Source: Achromobacter animicus
GTDB lineage: Bacteria > Pseudomonadota > Gammaproteobacteria > Burkholderiales > Burkholderiaceae_B
Assembly: GCF_902859585.1 (NCBI RefSeq)
Contig: NZ_CADIJM010000005.1
Coordinates: forward strand, 186,001 to 250,000
Length of the DNA: 64,000 nt
Direction of reading: 5' to 3'
The notes under the pieces are model-generated. The model made no database searches, was not told where the DNA came from, and saw nothing but the letters and a program-made list of their open reading frames with translations. This document shows positions 35,397 through 44,857 of the stretch, piece by piece. Positions within the stretch are counted from its first letter, which is position 1. The number at the start of each line of letters is the position of its first letter. The position numbers were made by a program, and so were the translations under genes.

Positions 35397-36278
35397 TCAG
35401 TTCGCCTTCGGCCTGCGTGTTGCAATGACCAGGCCCGCGGCGACCATCGCGAGGGCGACCAGCACCGCCATCGGCGGAAGCCGTTGTGACAGGATCGACT
35501 CGATAATCGCAGCGGCCACCGGGCCAAGGGCTTGGAAGGCGGTGACCTTGCTTGCCGCCAGCTTGCCCAGCGCCCACAACCAGCAAAAATAGCCCAGACC
35601 GCTCGATAGCCCAACGAACGCGACGTTGGCCCATTCCAGCCGATTCAGCGCGGGAATCAGCGGCTGCGACGTGAGGGCGCAGAATCCCAACAAGAACACG
35701 ACCGCCGAAACCATCGCCAGCCGGCAGGTCGCAAGCGCCGGATAGCGGCGCAGGTATGGCGCGTACAGAATGCTCGTCACGGCGCCGACGACGGTGGCCG
35801 AAACCAAAGCCAACACGCCCCAGCCGCTGTTCGCCATGCCTGCCGAGGACTCGGAAGGCATCAGCAGCAGATATGCAACCCCGGCAACCGCGATGCACAC
35901 GCCAACCAGGCCTCGGCCACTGAATGGCTCCTTGCCTGTGAGCACCGCAAGACACATCGTCACCAGCGGCATCGTGGCAAACACAAGCGCGCACACGGTT
36001 GCCGACACTGTCAGCAGCGCATGGTTGAGCAATAGCACCAATACCGCGAACTGAAAAATGCCCAGCGCGGCGATGGCCGCGGCATCCTTGACCCTGAAGG
36101 GTGTTCGTGCGGCCGAACCAATCGGCAGCAGCAGGACTGCGGCTCCGATCAGATAGCGCAGAAACGCCAGAGTGGCGGGCGAGACGGCACTGGACACCAC
36201 GCTTGTGGAAACCATCGCCGCGCCAACGAGCACCCCCACCGCCGCCGCGGCAGCGATTGCGTTGAGCTCGGTCCGCAT
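35397..36278 (-). CDS. EamA/DMT-superfamily exporter
   Basis: 293 residues with ten hydrophobic segments in two EamA repeats. Members export amino acids, nucleobases or drugs; the substrate is unknown. The start lies 6 bp after the stop of the MarR-GNAT gene, so the two form an operon. Coupling to a MarR-type sensor and an acetyltransferase suggests a detoxification or metabolite efflux unit. Confidence 0.88.
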   Translation of the reverse strand: MRTELNAIAAAAAVGVLVGAAMVSTSVVSSAVSPATLAFLRYLIGAAVLLLPIGSAARTPFRVKDAAAIAALGIFQFAVLVLLLNHALLTVSATVCALVFATMPLVTMCLAVLTGKEPFSGRGLVGVCIAVAGVAYLLLMPSESSAGMANSGWGVLALVSATVVGAVTSILYAPYLRRYPALATCRLAMVSAVVFLLGFCALTSQPLIPALNRLEWANVAFVGLSSGLGYFCWLWALGKLAASKVTAFQALGPVAAAIIESILSQRLPPMAVLVALAMVAAGLVIATRRPKAN

Positions 36279-36284
36279 GGAAGT

Positions 36285-37256
36285 TCACCCAGGTTGGTGG
36301 CTGGACGCGGGTTTAATCCTGGTGAATTGCTGCTCTGTGACGATGCTTCCCCACTGTTGGCCGTCTTCCTCGTGCACGAGCTTGAAGCCCACGGACTCAT
36401 ACAACTTGCGCGCTGCATCGAGGCCCTTGAAGGTCCACAACTGACACTCGGGAAAACCGAACCGGTCACAGAAATCCAGGGCAGTTCCGATCAGCTTTCG
36501 GCCGATCCCGCCGCCGCGGCATCCGTCATCCAGGATGAACCAGCGCAGATGCGCCTGGTTGTTGCCGAGGTCTTGGCCGTCTATGGCGATGGAGCCCACA
36601 ATCCGGTCGTTCTGGATCGCCGTCCACACCCCATTGCACGGCTCGCCGAGCCGCCCCGTAAACTCGGCAATCCCCGCGGCCACCTGGCTTTCGAAGAATT
36701 GGCCAAAGCCCGAGTGCTTTGAATAGAAGGCCGCATGCATCTCGGCCACGCGTCCCACCAGACCGGGTCGATATCCCGACACGATCTGCACCGTATCCAG
36801 CGCGGCCGATGACTGAGTCCCGTGGCTGGCCTTGAGCGCTCTGGCGTACTCCGACAACCCTTGCGCGACCGCCTGCTGTTGCGAGGGATTCAAGTGCGCC
36901 ATCGCCGTGGTGACCTGATTCCGTCCGTAGGCGTGGATACGCTTGACCAACGCCTTGCCCTTGCCGGTCAGCGTCAGTTGCTTCAGTCGCGCATCCTCCG
37001 GCGTGGCCGACTCGGCAATCTCGCCCGCGGCGATGAGTTTGGACAGCATGCGACTGACACTGGATTTCTCCAGACCAAGCGCGCTGACCAGGTGGGCCGC
37101 CGCCACCATGCCCTGGGCATCGATTTCCAGCAACGCGTGCACAGCTGAAGCGGAGTAGGCGGTGCCCGCCAAGGTCGGCCGCATGAAGCCCAGCTCGCGC
37201 ACAATCGTGCGCGACGCGGCTCGGATCTCGTCTATCGATTTGGCGGGCATCTGCAT
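36285..37256 (-). CDS. MarR regulator fused to GNAT acetyltransferase
   Basis: 323 residues from MQMPAKSID. Residues about 1-145 form a MarR winged helix (LEKSSVSRMLSKLIAAGEIAE, DARLKQLTLTGKGKALV); residues about 165-315 form a GNAT domain with the acetyl-CoA loop DGCRGGGIGRKLIG and the ending QLWTFKGLDAARKLYESVGF. The fusion both binds DNA and probably acetylates a small molecule or protein. GGGA lies 6 nt before the chosen ATG; ATG 37268 is possible, while earlier starts would overlap the operators. Operon with a DMT exporter. Confidence 0.88.
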   Translation of the reverse strand: MQMPAKSIDEIRAASRTIVRELGFMRPTLAGTAYSASAVHALLEIDAQGMVAAAHLVSALGLEKSSVSRMLSKLIAAGEIAESATPEDARLKQLTLTGKGKALVKRIHAYGRNQVTTAMAHLNPSQQQAVAQGLSEYARALKASHGTQSSAALDTVQIVSGYRPGLVGRVAEMHAAFYSKHSGFGQFFESQVAAGIAEFTGRLGEPCNGVWTAIQNDRIVGSIAIDGQDLGNNQAHLRWFILDDGCRGGGIGRKLIGTALDFCDRFGFPECQLWTFKGLDAARKLYESVGFKLVHEEDGQQWGSIVTEQQFTRIKPASSHQPG

Positions 37257-37271
37257 GGTGCATCCCATTAA

Positions 37272-37307
37272 GTTGTATTGCACAACGACTATGTTGTTCA
37301 ACACAAC
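37272..37307. promoter_or_regulatory. Two tandem GTTGT-N5-ACAAC operators
   Basis: GTTGT-ATTGC-ACAAC (37272-37286) and GTTGT-TCAAC-ACAAC (37293-37307) are spaced 21 bp, two helical turns, so both face the same side. They lie 16-51 bp upstream of the MarR-GNAT start. The form and size suit a MarR dimer, giving autoregulation of the operon. Confidence 0.7.
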
Positions 37308-37462
37308 CAAACCTGTCAAGCAGATTTCCACGCCGGGATAACCCGTAATAACAAGAATCTCTCAAATCAGCGGGCATTTGTGATTACTGGCGCTTCAAAC
37401 CCGCGTGCTAATTTTTCCCTGCAATTCAAAGCTCGCTTCATAACACTCAAGGGAATCACACC

Positions 37463-38497
37463 ATGCACGCCGTGGGAAAAGCATGCCGCAAGGCAGGGAT
37501 GGCATCGACCGTTCGCAGCACGTTCTTGAAGTTGATGGCGCCGGCGCTGATCGCCGGGTTGGCGCTGGGCATGACCGCCGCGCCAGTCCGGGCTGCCGAC
37601 TTCCCGGGCGACAAGCCCATCAGCCTGGTCGTGCCGTTCCCCGCCGGCGGAGGCACCGACTTCATCGGCCGGCTGCTCGCCTCCGAGATGGGTAAAGCGC
37701 TCAAGACCACCATCGTGGTCGAGAACAAGGGCGGCGCCAACAGCAACATCGGCACCGCGTACGTGACCCAGGCGCGCCCCGACGGCCACACGCTGCTCGT
37801 GTCGGGTGTGGGCATCGCCACCAACCAGGGCCTCTACAGCAAGCTGCCCTACAAGCTCGATCAGCTCGACCAGATCGCAATCCTGGCCTTCGGCGCCGAC
37901 GTGCTGGTGACCGCACCCGGCTTTCCGGCCAAGACGCTGGCCGAGTTCGTCGCGCTGGTGCAGAAAGAGCCCGGCAAATACTCCTACGCATCGTCGGGCA
38001 ACGGCACCACCGGCCATCTGGGCATGGAAATGCTCAAGCAGCGCGCCAAGCTCGACATCATGCATGTGCCCTACAACGGCGGCTCGGCTGCCATCAACGA
38101 CGTGCTGGCGGGTCGCGTGGACGTGCTGTTCGTCAATCAGGACACGGCGCTGCCGCACGTGCGCGCCGGCAAGCTGCGCGCGCTTGCCATTGGCAGCGCC
38201 AAGCGCAATCCCACCTATCCCGACACGCCCACCGTGGCGGAAAGCGGCTATCCGGGTTTCTCGTCCGAATACTGGTTTGGCCTGTCCGCCCCGGCCGGTG
38301 TGCCGGCGCCGGTGTTCCAGCAACTCTTCGAGGCCACCCGCACCGCCATGCAGTCGCCCGCCATTCAGGAAAAGCTGGGCGCCGTCGGCCTGGTGATTCC
38401 GCAGCTCACGGATCGCAAGCAATTCGTGACGCTGGTGGATGCCGAAGTGCAGAAGTGGGGCGAGGTCGTGCGGGTGTCCGGCGCGCGCATCGATTGA
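37463..38497 (+). CDS. Bug/TctC-family solute-binding protein
   Basis: 344 residues. Signal peptide with a long N-region (hydrophobic core LMAPALIAGLALGMTAAPVRA, cleavage near residue 45), then FPGDKPISLVVPFPAGGGTDFIGR, NKGGANSNIG and PYNGGSAAINDVLAGRVD, all family hallmarks. It binds a small carboxylate-like ligand in the periplasm. No transporter membrane genes of the TTT type are adjacent; it lies next to a LysR gene convergent with it. AAGGGA precedes the ATG. Confidence 0.92.
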   Translation: MHAVGKACRKAGMASTVRSTFLKLMAPALIAGLALGMTAAPVRAADFPGDKPISLVVPFPAGGGTDFIGRLLASEMGKALKTTIVVENKGGANSNIGTAYVTQARPDGHTLLVSGVGIATNQGLYSKLPYKLDQLDQIAILAFGADVLVTAPGFPAKTLAEFVALVQKEPGKYSYASSGNGTTGHLGMEMLKQRAKLDIMHVPYNGGSAAINDVLAGRVDVLFVNQDTALPHVRAGKLRALAIGSAKRNPTYPDTPTVAESGYPGFSSEYWFGLSAPAGVPAPVFQQLFEATRTAMQSPAIQEKLGAVGLVIPQLTDRKQFVTLVDAEVQKWGEVVRVSGARID

Positions 38498-38556
38498 TGC
38501 GTGACGCTGCACGGTCCGGGCGGCCCGTGCCGTGCGCGATAACATGAAGCCGGATC

Positions 38557-38576
38557 GGGGCCGCTAGCGCGGCCCC
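38557..38576. terminator. GC-rich hairpin between convergent genes
   Basis: Perfect 8-bp stem GGGGCCGC/GCGGCCCC with a 4-nt loop, between the Bug stop and the LysR stop. It has only a weak T-tract (GTTGTC), so it is a possible but inefficient shared terminator. Confidence 0.45.
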
Positions 38577-38580
38577 GTTG

Positions 38581-39513
38581 TCATGCCTGGCCAGCGTTCG
38601 CAGGCGCGGCGTCGATCGGCGCCAGGAAGTTCAGGCGCATGAGCGTGTCGCGCGTGATGTCCACGATCGAGTCGATGTGCGCACCATGCGAGGCGGTCAG
38701 ATACGAGATATAGAAACGCGCCGGCGGAATCGGCGGATCGGCGGGCAGGGCGCGCAACACGCCCATGGTCAGCATGTCCTGCAAAAGCGGCACGGGCAGA
38801 ATGCCGATGGCGTGGCCCGCCGCGATCAGGCGTGAGATCAGCGCCAGCGAATTGGTGGTGCTGGGCCCAGACATATCGACACCGCCCGACGCCAGCCAGT
38901 TTTCAACCACGGTGTAGAGCGTGGAAGGCGGCGAGTGCGTGGCGATGTGATGGCCGCGCGCGTGCTCTGCGCGGAACGGATCGGCCGTGATGTGCAGCGT
39001 GGGCGAGGCCACCCAATGGAACGTCATCCAGCCGATGAACACGTCGGTGATGGTGTCGCCCGTGGCCGGATTGGTCAGCAGCGCCATGTCCAGTTCGCCC
39101 GCGTTGAGCTTGCTGTTGAGCACCGACCCCACGTCCACCGTCATCTCCAGCGCGAGCGAGGGATAGTGTTCCTTGAGCTGTGCGATCACCGCGGTCAGGC
39201 CTACGTTCGCCGAGCACTCGTCCGCGCCCAGCCGCAACTTGCCGCCCAGGCTGCGATCCTTGCCAAAGTGTTCGAGCTGGCGCGTGCTGTGCAACGCGCT
39301 CTCGGCATGACGCAACGCCGACTGCCCCACATCGGTCAACGTCACGCGCTGGCGCGAGCGATCAAACAGCTGCACCTCCAACGCGCCTTCAAGTTCGCGG
39401 ATGCGGGCCGAGACGGCCGGCTGCGTCACGTGCAAATGGCGCGCGGCCGCGTGGATGCTGCCCAGCTTGGCGGTCCAGTAAAAGGCCTCAAGCTGGCTTA
39501 GGGTTATCCGCAT
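38581..39513 (-). CDS. LysR-type transcriptional regulator
   Basis: 310 residues. HTH at about 5-60 (GSIHAAARHLHVTQPAVSARIRELE), effector domain from about 90. Divergent from the RraA-like/amidase/TRAP operon across 114 bp, so it most likely regulates that operon. Effector unknown, probably an amide or keto-acid intermediate. Confidence 0.9.
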   Translation of the reverse strand: MRITLSQLEAFYWTAKLGSIHAAARHLHVTQPAVSARIRELEGALEVQLFDRSRQRVTLTDVGQSALRHAESALHSTRQLEHFGKDRSLGGKLRLGADECSANVGLTAVIAQLKEHYPSLALEMTVDVGSVLNSKLNAGELDMALLTNPATGDTITDVFIGWMTFHWVASPTLHITADPFRAEHARGHHIATHSPPSTLYTVVENWLASGGVDMSGPSTTNSLALISRLIAAGHAIGILPVPLLQDMLTMGVLRALPADPPIPPARFYISYLTASHGAHIDSIVDITRDTLMRLNFLAPIDAAPANAGQA

Positions 39514-39627
39514 GATAAGAACTCTTTTTCAAACTGCGCCGAAACTTTGATTATTGGCCCGGAAAGCCCGCGTGATACCTTTTTTTCACCGGCTTCCGAG
39601 CCTTTTTCATTGTAGTGAAGACAAGCG

Positions 39628-40311
39628 ATGTATCTGATTCATCCCATGCCCGAGGCCTTGCCGCATGAAGATCTGGCGCTGTTGCTGAAGGCGGAGCCGG
39701 CCACCATCGGGCACTTCCAGACCACCGGCTTCATGCGCGGCGACATCCGTGCGCATCAGCAGGACGTGCGCATTGCCGGACCGGCCGTGACGGTGCGCAT
39801 GCCCGGCAACGACGGCGGCATTCTGCATCATGCGATGGCCTGCGTGCGTCCCGGCGACGTGCTGGTGATCGACCGGGCTGGCGAGGCCGTGACGGCTGCC
39901 TTCGGCGGCGCCATGGCCTACGCCGCCAAGCAGGCCGGCGTGGCCGGCATCATCGTGGACGGCCTTGTGACCGATCTTGGCGAATTGCGCCAGCACGGCA
40001 TGCCGGTGTGGTCGCGCGGGCCTTCTCCCATCACCACGCGCTTGCTGGGTCACGAGGGCGAATTCTGCGGCACGATCCACTGCGGTGGCGTCACGGTGCG
40101 GCCCGGCGCGGCCGTCCTGGCCGACGAAAACGGCGTGCTGGTGCTTGATCGCGCCGCCGTGCGCGCCGCCGCGCAGCAGGCTATCGACTTCCAGACCCAG
40201 GAGCAGACCACGCTGGCGCGCCTGCGTGCCGGCGAGAAATTCCCCGACATCGTGGGCTCGCGCGCGCTGATCGAACGCGCCATCGCGGCAGCCCAAGGAG
40301 CAAACGCATGA
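39628..40311 (+). CDS. RraA-like / HMG-aldolase-family protein with altered active site
   Basis: 227 residues. The fold signature is clear: GGAMAYAAKQAGVAGIIVDG near 93-112, then MPVWSRG and the late strand AVLADENGVLVL. Canonical 4-hydroxy-4-methyl-2-oxoglutarate aldolases and RraA have an Arg-Asp pair in DGxxRD; here it reads DGLVTD, so the Arg is Thr while the Asp remains. The protein may be an aldolase-related enzyme with a different substrate, not a regulator of RNase E. Overlaps the amidase start (ATGA). First gene of an operon with an amidase and TRAP transporter. Confidence 0.83.
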   Translation: MYLIHPMPEALPHEDLALLLKAEPATIGHFQTTGFMRGDIRAHQQDVRIAGPAVTVRMPGNDGGILHHAMACVRPGDVLVIDRAGEAVTAAFGGAMAYAAKQAGVAGIIVDGLVTDLGELRQHGMPVWSRGPSPITTRLLGHEGEFCGTIHCGGVTVRPGAAVLADENGVLVLDRAAVRAAAQQAIDFQTQEQTTLARLRAGEKFPDIVGSRALIERAIAAAQGANA

Positions 40312-41690
40312 GCATCGACCTCGACATCACCGACCTCGCGCAGCGGCTGCGCCGCCGCGAGCTGCGATCCGAAGCGCTGGTGAGTGACTACCTTGCGCGC
40401 ATCGCCGCGCTCGACGGCTGGCTGCACGCCTACGTGGCCGTATACGCAGACGAGGCGCTGGCCGCCGCACGCGCAGCCGACCTGCAACTGGACCAGGGCA
40501 TCTGGCTCGGCCCGCTGCACGGCGTGCCGATCGCACTTAAAGACCTGATCGACATCGCCGGCCAGCCCACCACCATCGGCTCGCCCATCCACGCCAACAC
40601 CATTGCCTCGCACACGGCCGAACTGGTGCGGCAATTGCAGCGCGCCGGCGCCATTATCCTGGGCAAGACCCACATGGTGCAGTTTGCCATGGGCGCGTGG
40701 GGGCCCAATCAGCACATGGGCACGCCGCGCAATCCGTGGGATGACCGCGTGCACCGCATCCCCGGCGGATCGAGCAGCGGCTCCGCGGTTGCGGTCGCGG
40801 GACGCCTGGCGCCGGCCGCCATCGGCACCGATACCGGCGGCTCGGTGCGCGTGCCCGCCAGTTACTGCGGCATCACGGGCTTCAAGCCGACCGTGGGCCG
40901 CATCTCGGCGCACGGCGTGGTCACGCTGAGCCAGACGCTCGACAGCGTAGGTATCTTCGCGCACAGCGCCGCGGACGCGCGCCTGGTGTTCGACGCGCTG
41001 GTGCCGGTTGAGCCCGGCGAGTGGCGCGAGCCGCTCGACGCGTCGCGCTTTGGCATTGCCGGCGCCACGCTGGGCCGTCTGCCGGAGGCGTTCCTCAATG
41101 ACGTCACGCCCGCCGTGCGACGCGCCTATGAAGCCTCCATCGCGCTGTATCAGAGCCTTGGCGCGCAGATCGTCGAAATCACACCGCCCGCCACGCTGTC
41201 CGAGTTCAAGGCCGTGACGGGCGACATCATGATGACCGAAGGCGTGGCGTCGTTCGAGCGCGAGATGACCGACCTCGACCTTCCCGTTGACGACTCGGTG
41301 CGGCCTCGCCTGCTTGCTGCCCTCGACGTGCCGGCCTTGCGCTACCTCGCCGCGCTGCGCGAGCGCGACCGCCTGCAAGCGGCGATGGAGTCGCGGCTGC
41401 AGGGCATGGCGGGACTGCTGACGCCCACCACGCTCACCACCGCGCTGCCGCTCGACGAGGTCGATCACGGCAACGCGCCCGTCCACTACACACGCATCGG
41501 CAATCTGTTGCAGATGTGCGGCGTCTCGGTGCCCAACGGCCGCGACGACGCGGATCTGCCCACCGGCCTGCAGATTCTCTGCCCGGGCGGCGAAGACCGG
41601 CTGGCGCTGTTTCTGGCCGAGGTCTTCCAGCGTCATTCCGATTGGCATCGCGTGCGCGCCGACACGCGTGCGCAAGCGACCACGGCATAA
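40308..41690 (+). CDS. Amidase-signature-family amidase
   Basis: 460 residues, normal for the family. The Ser-cisSer-Lys triad is visible: Lys in GVPIALKDLID near 80, and GGSSSGSAVAVAG near 154-166 carrying both serines; DTGGSVRVPASYCG follows. It hydrolyses an amide to acid and ammonia in the cytoplasm. GatA identity is unlikely because no gatB/C is near. Operon context with a TRAP importer and an aldolase-fold protein suggests uptake and breakdown of an amide-containing acid. Confidence 0.9.
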   Translation: MSIDLDITDLAQRLRRRELRSEALVSDYLARIAALDGWLHAYVAVYADEALAAARAADLQLDQGIWLGPLHGVPIALKDLIDIAGQPTTIGSPIHANTIASHTAELVRQLQRAGAIILGKTHMVQFAMGAWGPNQHMGTPRNPWDDRVHRIPGGSSSGSAVAVAGRLAPAAIGTDTGGSVRVPASYCGITGFKPTVGRISAHGVVTLSQTLDSVGIFAHSAADARLVFDALVPVEPGEWREPLDASRFGIAGATLGRLPEAFLNDVTPAVRRAYEASIALYQSLGAQIVEITPPATLSEFKAVTGDIMMTEGVASFEREMTDLDLPVDDSVRPRLLAALDVPALRYLAALRERDRLQAAMESRLQGMAGLLTPTTLTTALPLDEVDHGNAPVHYTRIGNLLQMCGVSVPNGRDDADLPTGLQILCPGGEDRLALFLAEVFQRHSDWHRVRADTRAQATTA

Positions 41691-41750
41691 CCCGATGCCG
41701 TGGCAGGGCGCGCGCAGCGCGCGTGCCCATACACAAACAGGGGGAAAAAC

Positions 41751-42809
41751 ATGAAACGAAGCATTCTGGCGGCGCTGCTGGCGGCCGCGGCAACCTCGTT
41801 CGCCGCGGCCGGGCCCGCCCGCGCGCAGACCGCCGCCTTGCCCGAAACCCACTTCGCGGTCGTCGGCGGCGGCAGTCACAACTACACCTTCGGCGCGGTT
41901 GAAAAGCCGTTTTGGGAAAAGACCCTGCCCGAAGCCTCCGGCGGCAAGGTCACGGCCGAGCTGATCGGCCTGTCCGAGAGCGGCCTGAAAGGCCCTGAGA
42001 TCGTGCGCCTGATGCGCGCCGGCGCGCTTGACGTCGGCATGGGCGTGTTCGCCTTCGTCAGCGGCGACGACCCCACCTTCGAAGGCGTCGACCTGCCCGG
42101 CATGGCGACCGACTACGCCACCGCGCGCAAGATGGTGGCGGCCTACCGGCCGGTGCTGGAACAGCGCATGCTCAAGCGCCACGGTGTGCGGCTGCTGGCC
42201 ACGGTGCCGTACACCGCACAGGTGTTCTTCTGCCGCGCACCGGTTAAGACCCTGGCCGATCTGAAGGGCCGCAAGGTGCGCACCCGCGGCAGCAACATGG
42301 CCGAATACGTTCGCGCGCTGGGCGCGTCGCCGGTGACCATACCGTTTGCCGAGGTCATCCCCGCGCTGCAGACCGGCGTGGTCGATTGCGCGGTGACCGG
42401 CATCGGCTCGGGCAACGCCGCGAAGTGGTACGACGTCGCCAAGAATCTTTACCTGCTTCCCATCGACTGGTCCATCGGCTTTTACGCCATCGCCGAACGC
42501 CGCTGGCAGAAGCTGGATCCCGCCGTGCAGCAGTTCATGCTCAAGGAGGCGAAGGTGCTGGAAGATCGCCTGTGGGACGAGACCGGCCGCGAGGGCGACT
42601 ATGCGCTTGCCTGCAACACCGGACAGGGCGAATGCCGCATCCACACCCAGGCCGACATGCAGGCCACCGCGCCCACCGAGGCCGAGCGCGCCACATTGCG
42701 CGAGGTCGCCACCGAAATGGCGAGCCGCTGGGCGCGGCGCTGCGGCGAGGAATGCGCCGCCAATTGGAGCGCGTCCGTGGGCCAGGCCCTGGGCGTGACG
42801 CTGCGCTGA
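41751..42809 (+). CDS. TRAP transporter solute-binding protein (DctP type)
   Basis: 352 residues from MKRSILAALL. Signal peptide ends near AQA (about residue 26). The family's binding arginine region is visible in LKGRKVRTRGSN, followed by PFAEVIPALQTGVVDCA. It delivers substrate to the DctQM membrane subunits encoded next. AGGGGG precedes the ATG; 60 bp separate it from the amidase stop. Confidence 0.92.
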   Translation: MKRSILAALLAAAATSFAAAGPARAQTAALPETHFAVVGGGSHNYTFGAVEKPFWEKTLPEASGGKVTAELIGLSESGLKGPEIVRLMRAGALDVGMGVFAFVSGDDPTFEGVDLPGMATDYATARKMVAAYRPVLEQRMLKRHGVRLLATVPYTAQVFFCRAPVKTLADLKGRKVRTRGSNMAEYVRALGASPVTIPFAEVIPALQTGVVDCAVTGIGSGNAAKWYDVAKNLYLLPIDWSIGFYAIAERRWQKLDPAVQQFMLKEAKVLEDRLWDETGREGDYALACNTGQGECRIHTQADMQATAPTEAERATLREVATEMASRWARRCGEECAANWSASVGQALGVTLR

Positions 42810-42825
42810 ACTTCAAGGAAATCTC

Positions 42826-43434
42826 ATGACGACAGAAACGCATGGTTCGCTACGCCTGCTCGACCGCGTGGCCCGCATCGGCGCCTGGATAGGCGGCCTC
42901 GGGCTGCTGCTCGTGTCCTGGCTCATCGTGGCCGACCTGATCGCGCGCAAGGTCGCGGGCGTCTCGCTCGGCGGCGCCGACGAGCTGGCCGGCTACACGC
43001 TGGCGGTGGCCAGCGCCTGGGCCTTTCCCATCACCTTGCTACGCCGCTCGCACATCCGGGTCGACGTGGTCTACACGCATCTTCCCGCCAAGACGCGCGT
43101 CGTGCTCGACCTGTTCGCGCTGGCTTGCCTGGGCCTGTTCGTGGGCACGCTGACGTGGCACGCATGGTTCGTGCTGGCCGACTCCATCGCCTTCCAGTCG
43201 GTGTCCAACACGCCGCTGCAGGTGCCGCAATGGATCCCGCAATCGCTCTGGTTCGCCGGCTACGCGTTCTTCCTGCTCACCATCGTGGTGCTCGGCGCCA
43301 GCGCGCTGGGCCGCGTGATGCGCGGCCGCTGGCAGGCGGTCAATGCGCTGATCGGCATCCACTCGGTGGAGGAGGGCATCGAAGAAGAAACCGCCGACGC
43401 ACCCGTACCCGCGCGCACGCAACCCCAGGAGTGA
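42826..43434 (+). CDS. TRAP transporter small permease (DctQ type)
   Basis: 202 residues with four membrane segments (about 20-40, 55-75, 95-115, 140-162) and family motifs GADELAGYTLAVASAWAF. The C-terminal 30 residues are an acidic, cytoplasmic tail. Lies 16 bp after DctP and 3 bp before DctM, so the three are one unit. Confidence 0.9.
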   Translation: MTTETHGSLRLLDRVARIGAWIGGLGLLLVSWLIVADLIARKVAGVSLGGADELAGYTLAVASAWAFPITLLRRSHIRVDVVYTHLPAKTRVVLDLFALACLGLFVGTLTWHAWFVLADSIAFQSVSNTPLQVPQWIPQSLWFAGYAFFLLTIVVLGASALGRVMRGRWQAVNALIGIHSVEEGIEEETADAPVPARTQPQE

Positions 43435-43437
43435 GCC

Positions 43438-44727
43438 ATGCTGATAATGACGATTTCCATGCTGCTCGGCCTCCTGGCGCTGAGCGTGACCGCGGCCGCC
43501 ACCGTGGGCCTCCTGGGCATGAGCCTGGCCGGCGTCTATTCCCCGCTGAAACTGACCAACGCCATCGGTGAACTGGCCTGGGGCACCAGCGCCGAATTCC
43601 TGCTGGTCGCGATTCCGCTGTATGTGCTGATGGGCGAGCTGCTGGTGCATTCCGGCGTCGCCGGCCGCATGTATGGCGCCGTGTCCAAATGGGTGTCGTG
43701 GCTGCCGGGCGGCCTGATGAACGCCAACATCGGCGCCTCCGCCATGTTCTCGGCCACCAGCGGCTCCAGTGTGGCAACCGCCGCCACAATCGCCACGCTG
43801 GCCCTGCCGGAGCAACGCAAGTCGGGCTACAACGCGCCGCTGTTCCTGGGCTCGATCGCGGCCGGCGGCACGCTCGGCATCCTGATCCCGCCCTCGATCA
43901 ACATGATCGTGTACGCGCTGATCGCCAACGTGTCGGTGCCCAAGCTCTATCTGGCCGCGACGCTGCCGGGCATCCTGCTCACCGGGCTGTTCATCGCGCT
44001 GATCGTGGGCCTGTGCCTGTTGCGTCCGGGCCTCGCCGGCAAACGCCCCGCGGTGAGCTGGTCCGAACGCATCGCCGCCCTGCCGCACCTGCTGCCGCCG
44101 CTCGCGATCTTCGCGCTGGTGATTGGCGTGATCTACGGCGGCATCGCCACCGCCAGCGAGTCGGCCGCGCTGGGTGTAGTGGCCGCCACCCTGCTGTGCG
44201 CCTACAAGCGCGTGCTGACCTGGGAAATGCTGGGCCGCGCCTTCGAAGCCACACTGCGCACCACCGGCATGATCATCCTGATCACGCTGGCCGCGTTCTT
44301 CCTGAACTTCGTGCTGTCCTCGATCGGCCTGACCACCTTGCTGGTCAATGCCGTGACCAGCCTGGACCTGCCGCCGCTGGGCATGATGCTGGCCATCATC
44401 CTGTTCTACATCCTGCTCGGCTGCTTCATGGACACGCTTGCCATGCTGGTCACCACCGCGCCGCTCACCGTACCGATCGTCATCGCGCTGGGCTATGACC
44501 CGGTGTGGTTCGGCGTGCTGCTGATCGTGCTGTGCGAAATGGGCCAGCTCACGCCGCCATTTGGCATGAATCTTTTCGTGGTGCATAGCGTGCGCGGGCA
44601 GGGGAAGTTCATGGATGTGGTGGTGGGCGTGCTGCCGTTCCTGGCGATGCTGTTGCTGATGATCGTGCTGCTGCTGGCGGTGCCGCAGCTGGCGCTGTGG
44701 TTGCCGGGGCAGATGGCTACGCTGTGA
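43438..44727 (+). CDS. TRAP transporter large permease (DctM type)
   Basis: 429 residues, about 12 membrane segments. Conserved blocks SGSSVATAATIATLALPEQRKSGY (split in family as the sodium-binding loop), GGTLGILIPPSINMIVYA and LGCFMDTLAMLV. Completes a sodium-coupled high-affinity importer. No terminator with T-run was seen in the 130 bp after the stop. Confidence 0.92.
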   Translation: MLIMTISMLLGLLALSVTAAATVGLLGMSLAGVYSPLKLTNAIGELAWGTSAEFLLVAIPLYVLMGELLVHSGVAGRMYGAVSKWVSWLPGGLMNANIGASAMFSATSGSSVATAATIATLALPEQRKSGYNAPLFLGSIAAGGTLGILIPPSINMIVYALIANVSVPKLYLAATLPGILLTGLFIALIVGLCLLRPGLAGKRPAVSWSERIAALPHLLPPLAIFALVIGVIYGGIATASESAALGVVAATLLCAYKRVLTWEMLGRAFEATLRTTGMIILITLAAFFLNFVLSSIGLTTLLVNAVTSLDLPPLGMMLAIILFYILLGCFMDTLAMLVTTAPLTVPIVIALGYDPVWFGVLLIVLCEMGQLTPPFGMNLFVVHSVRGQGKFMDVVVGVLPFLAMLLLMIVLLLAVPQLALWLPGQMATL

Positions 44728-44857
44728 ACGAGGCGCGGTGGGTGCACGCTCGAGCGGAGTACCATTTTTTCGAGCAGATGCATTAGTCCCGCCGGCAGCC
44801 CACGCCAGGCAGCCGGCCGCCTTAACCCTCACCGCGTGGAGTTGAATCGAACACACG

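Noticed and set aside
33079-36288. Open frame of 1069 codons on the minus strand across mesX, mesD and the DMT gene
   Set aside because: It crosses three well-supported genes and gives no recognisable protein.
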